From assembly GCA_964514395.1 (NCBI GenBank), contig CAZEQK010000043.1, positions 1 through 25,336 on the forward strand: 25,336 bases of DNA, written 5' to 3'. The notes beneath the pieces are model-generated. The model worked only from the letters and a program-made list of their open reading frames with translations. It did not search any database and was not told the origin of the DNA. This stretch comes from CAZEQK01 sp964514395. Its GTDB lineage: Bacteria > Bacillota > Bacilli > Tepidibacillales > Tepidibacillaceae. The position numbers were made by a program, and so were the translations under genes. Below, piece by piece: positions 24,219 through 25,336 of this stretch (positions are counted from its first letter, which is position 1; every line of letters starts with the position of its first letter).

Positions 24219-24968
24219 CTATTTAAGTAATAGTTTTATGGCCATGGCGATAACAGCAATAACGAGAAATACACGAATCCATTTATCGCCTTTTGTGACG
24301 GCGAATTTGCTACCTAAAAAGCCTCCTACACCATTACCAATCGCTAATGTAAAGCCTAATCCCCAATTGACTTCGCCATGATAAATAAAAATCCCTATTG
24401 AAGAAAACATATAAACGAGAACAACAAAAACCTTAAGACTATTGATTTTAACTAATGACATTCCTGTAATAAGGACAAGGCTAGCAATAATGATAAAACC
24501 AACACCCGCTTGTATAAAGCCACCATAAATACCTACAAAGAAAAAAGTAATAGCAGCAATTATTCTTCTTTTTGTTGATAATATTTCCTTATCAACTTTT
24601 ATTTTTTTATGAGGCTGCCACAGTGTAAAGACTAGAATAATAATCATAACTATTGCTAATATTTTATTAAAGATTTGATCAGGTAATGAAACGGCAATAC
24701 TGGAGCCAATGATGGCTCCTACAAGTGCTGGTATACCTAGTAGCAAGCCTAATCTCCAATCAAAATAACCATTTTTACGGAAATTAAGGATGGCGACGAT
24801 ATTTTGTACCATAATTGCAATCCGATTGGTACCATTGGCAACAGCTGAGCCAAGGCCTAGAAATATTAGCATTGGCAAGGTAAGAAGAGATCCTCCACCA
24901 GCTAATGTATTAATAAAACCAGCTGCTATACCTGTAATAAGTATTAATATGATATTTATTGGATCCAC
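24219..24968 (-). CDS. TSUP-family (TauE/SafE) permease
   Basis: This 249-residue membrane protein has about eight hydrophobic segments and the TSUP hallmark near the N-terminus, GIAAGFINTLAGGGSLLTLP. A similar block in the second half (FVGIYGGFIQAGVGFIIIA) shows the internal repeat of the family. TSUP proteins move sulfite, sulfoacetate, taurine-related anions or organic acids, so the substrate is open. Translation starts at GTG 24968, with AGGGAGAG about seven bases upstream. The gene ends against the terminator above. Confidence 0.88.
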   Translation of the reverse strand: MDPINIILILITGIAAGFINTLAGGGSLLTLPMLIFLGLGSAVANGTNRIAIMVQNIVAILNFRKNGYFDWRLGLLLGIPALVGAIIGSSIAVSLPDQIFNKILAIVMIIILVFTLWQPHKKIKVDKEILSTKRRIIAAITFFFVGIYGGFIQAGVGFIIIASLVLITGMSLVKINSLKVFVVLVYMFSSIGIFIYHGEVNWGLGFTLAIGNGVGGFLGSKFAVTKGDKWIRVFLVIAVIAMAIKLLLK

Positions 24969-25084
24969 ACAACTCTCTCCCTTAAACTTATTTTTATGTA
25001 AGTATCATTTCTTCATTGTAATACATTATTTCGACGGTTTAAATCCTTTCATTTCATTTTTATTCAAAAAAAAACTACCAAAAA

Positions 25085-25092
25085 GGTAGTTT
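25085..25092 (-). terminator. right half of an intrinsic terminator for the small ORF
   Basis: On the minus strand the full hairpin AAACTACC-TTTTT-GGTAGTTT spans 25072-25092 and runs into a long T stretch. Its first stem arm overlaps the stop codon of the 42-residue ORF at 25091-25219, which supports that ORF as a real transcription unit. Confidence 0.75.
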
Positions 25093-25219
25093 ACTCTTTA
25101 TCATTAATAATTGGTTTTTGTTCACGAAGGATATGCTTTTCTAATGGTTTTCCATCACGATAATTGCTATTTCTATTACGTGGATTTTTATGCTTATTCG
25201 CTTGTTCCTTAAGTGCCAT
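25091..25219 (-). CDS. 42-residue hydrophilic protein
   Basis: This small ORF encodes a 42-residue, strongly charged protein beginning MALKEQANKHKNPRNRN and ending IINDKE. AAGGAG lies about 10 bases before its ATG, and its stop codon is part of an intrinsic terminator hairpin on the same strand. Both signals argue that it is real. The composition (Asn, Lys, Arg rich, no hydrophobic segment) resembles small spore or nucleic-acid-binding proteins, but I cannot name a family. It lies upstream of, and in the same direction as, the TSUP gene but is ended by its own terminator. Confidence 0.72.
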   Translation of the reverse strand: MALKEQANKHKNPRNRNSNYRDGKPLEKHILREQKPIINDKE

Positions 25220-25253
25220 CTGGTTCAGCTCCTTTTTGCTCAATTCTTCTTTA

Positions 25254-25336
25254 TCTTCGGTTTCAACAAGACTCCCTCTTTAACACCGTAAGAGGGAGTT
25301 GTTTCAATCCCTCGAAATAAGGGCGGCATAGCACGA
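25254..25336 (+). repeat. interspersed palindromic repeat, copy C (cut by window end)
   Basis: This copy begins TCTTCGGTTTCAACAAG, like copy A, and carries a near-perfect hairpin GACTCCCTCTT (about 25270-25280) with AAGAGGGAGTT. It continues into GGCGGCATAGCAC, the first bases of the middle module found in copy B but absent from A. It therefore appears to be the long form, with the rest lying past the window end. Confidence 0.85.

Noticed and set aside
24790..25089. Plus-strand open frame of 99 codons
   Set aside because: It overlaps the start of the TSUP gene on the other strand and runs through its leader; no recognisable protein.

Overview
The window looks like the chromosome of a low-GC, Gram-positive, Bacillaceae-like Firmicute. 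The DNA is strongly AT-rich, Shine-Dalgarno sites are strong (AAGGAGG, GGAGG), TTG and GTG starts are common, terminators are intrinsic hairpins with T runs, and many proteins belong to families typical of Bacillus relatives (VanZ, FlaR-like ATPase, DUF418, NRDE/TANGO2, GrpB, SNF transporter). I see no rRNA, tRNA, CRISPR array, transposase or phage gene.

Layout. 1-3450: an alpha/beta hydrolase, a decayed YvbK-like acetyltransferase, a small beta-rich protein, a SAM methyltransferase and a coiled-coil protein. 3494-6773: a same-strand run of TatD-family hydrolase, VanZ-like membrane protein, an SDR whose active-site region resembles chlorophyll b reductases (NYC1/NOL), a FlaR-like P-loop protein and an unknown membrane protein. 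6824-8747 (minus strand): a tightly overlapping three-gene operon of a probable RLAN-type protein, a RimK-like ATP-grasp ligase and a GNAT acetyltransferase; this is the best candidate here for an uncharacterised biosynthetic or modification system. 9224-10808: two tandem paralogous coiled-coil lipoproteins. 10991-13334: MFS exporter plus P1/DmpA aminopeptidase. 13534-19543: GNAT, methyltransferase, DsrE-like protein, DUF418 membrane protein, NRDE protein, Gfo/Idh/MocA oxidoreductase, GrpB-like protein and Hsp20.

19583-25336 holds a possible aromatic amino-acid module. An aromatic-acid-exporter-like protein (minus) and tryptophanase (plus) are divergent, and a sodium:neurotransmitter-symporter-family transporter follows. 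A reasonable inference is tryptophan uptake, cleavage to indole, pyruvate and ammonia, and export of aromatic products; the substrates of both transporters are not shown by sequence. A TSUP permease and an unlisted 42-residue ORF follow.

Three copies of a modular, hairpin-forming repeat (115 bp, 167 bp, and one cut by the window end) lie around this module. Two of them sit directly downstream of the exporter and of tnaA, and both transcripts read them in the same sense.
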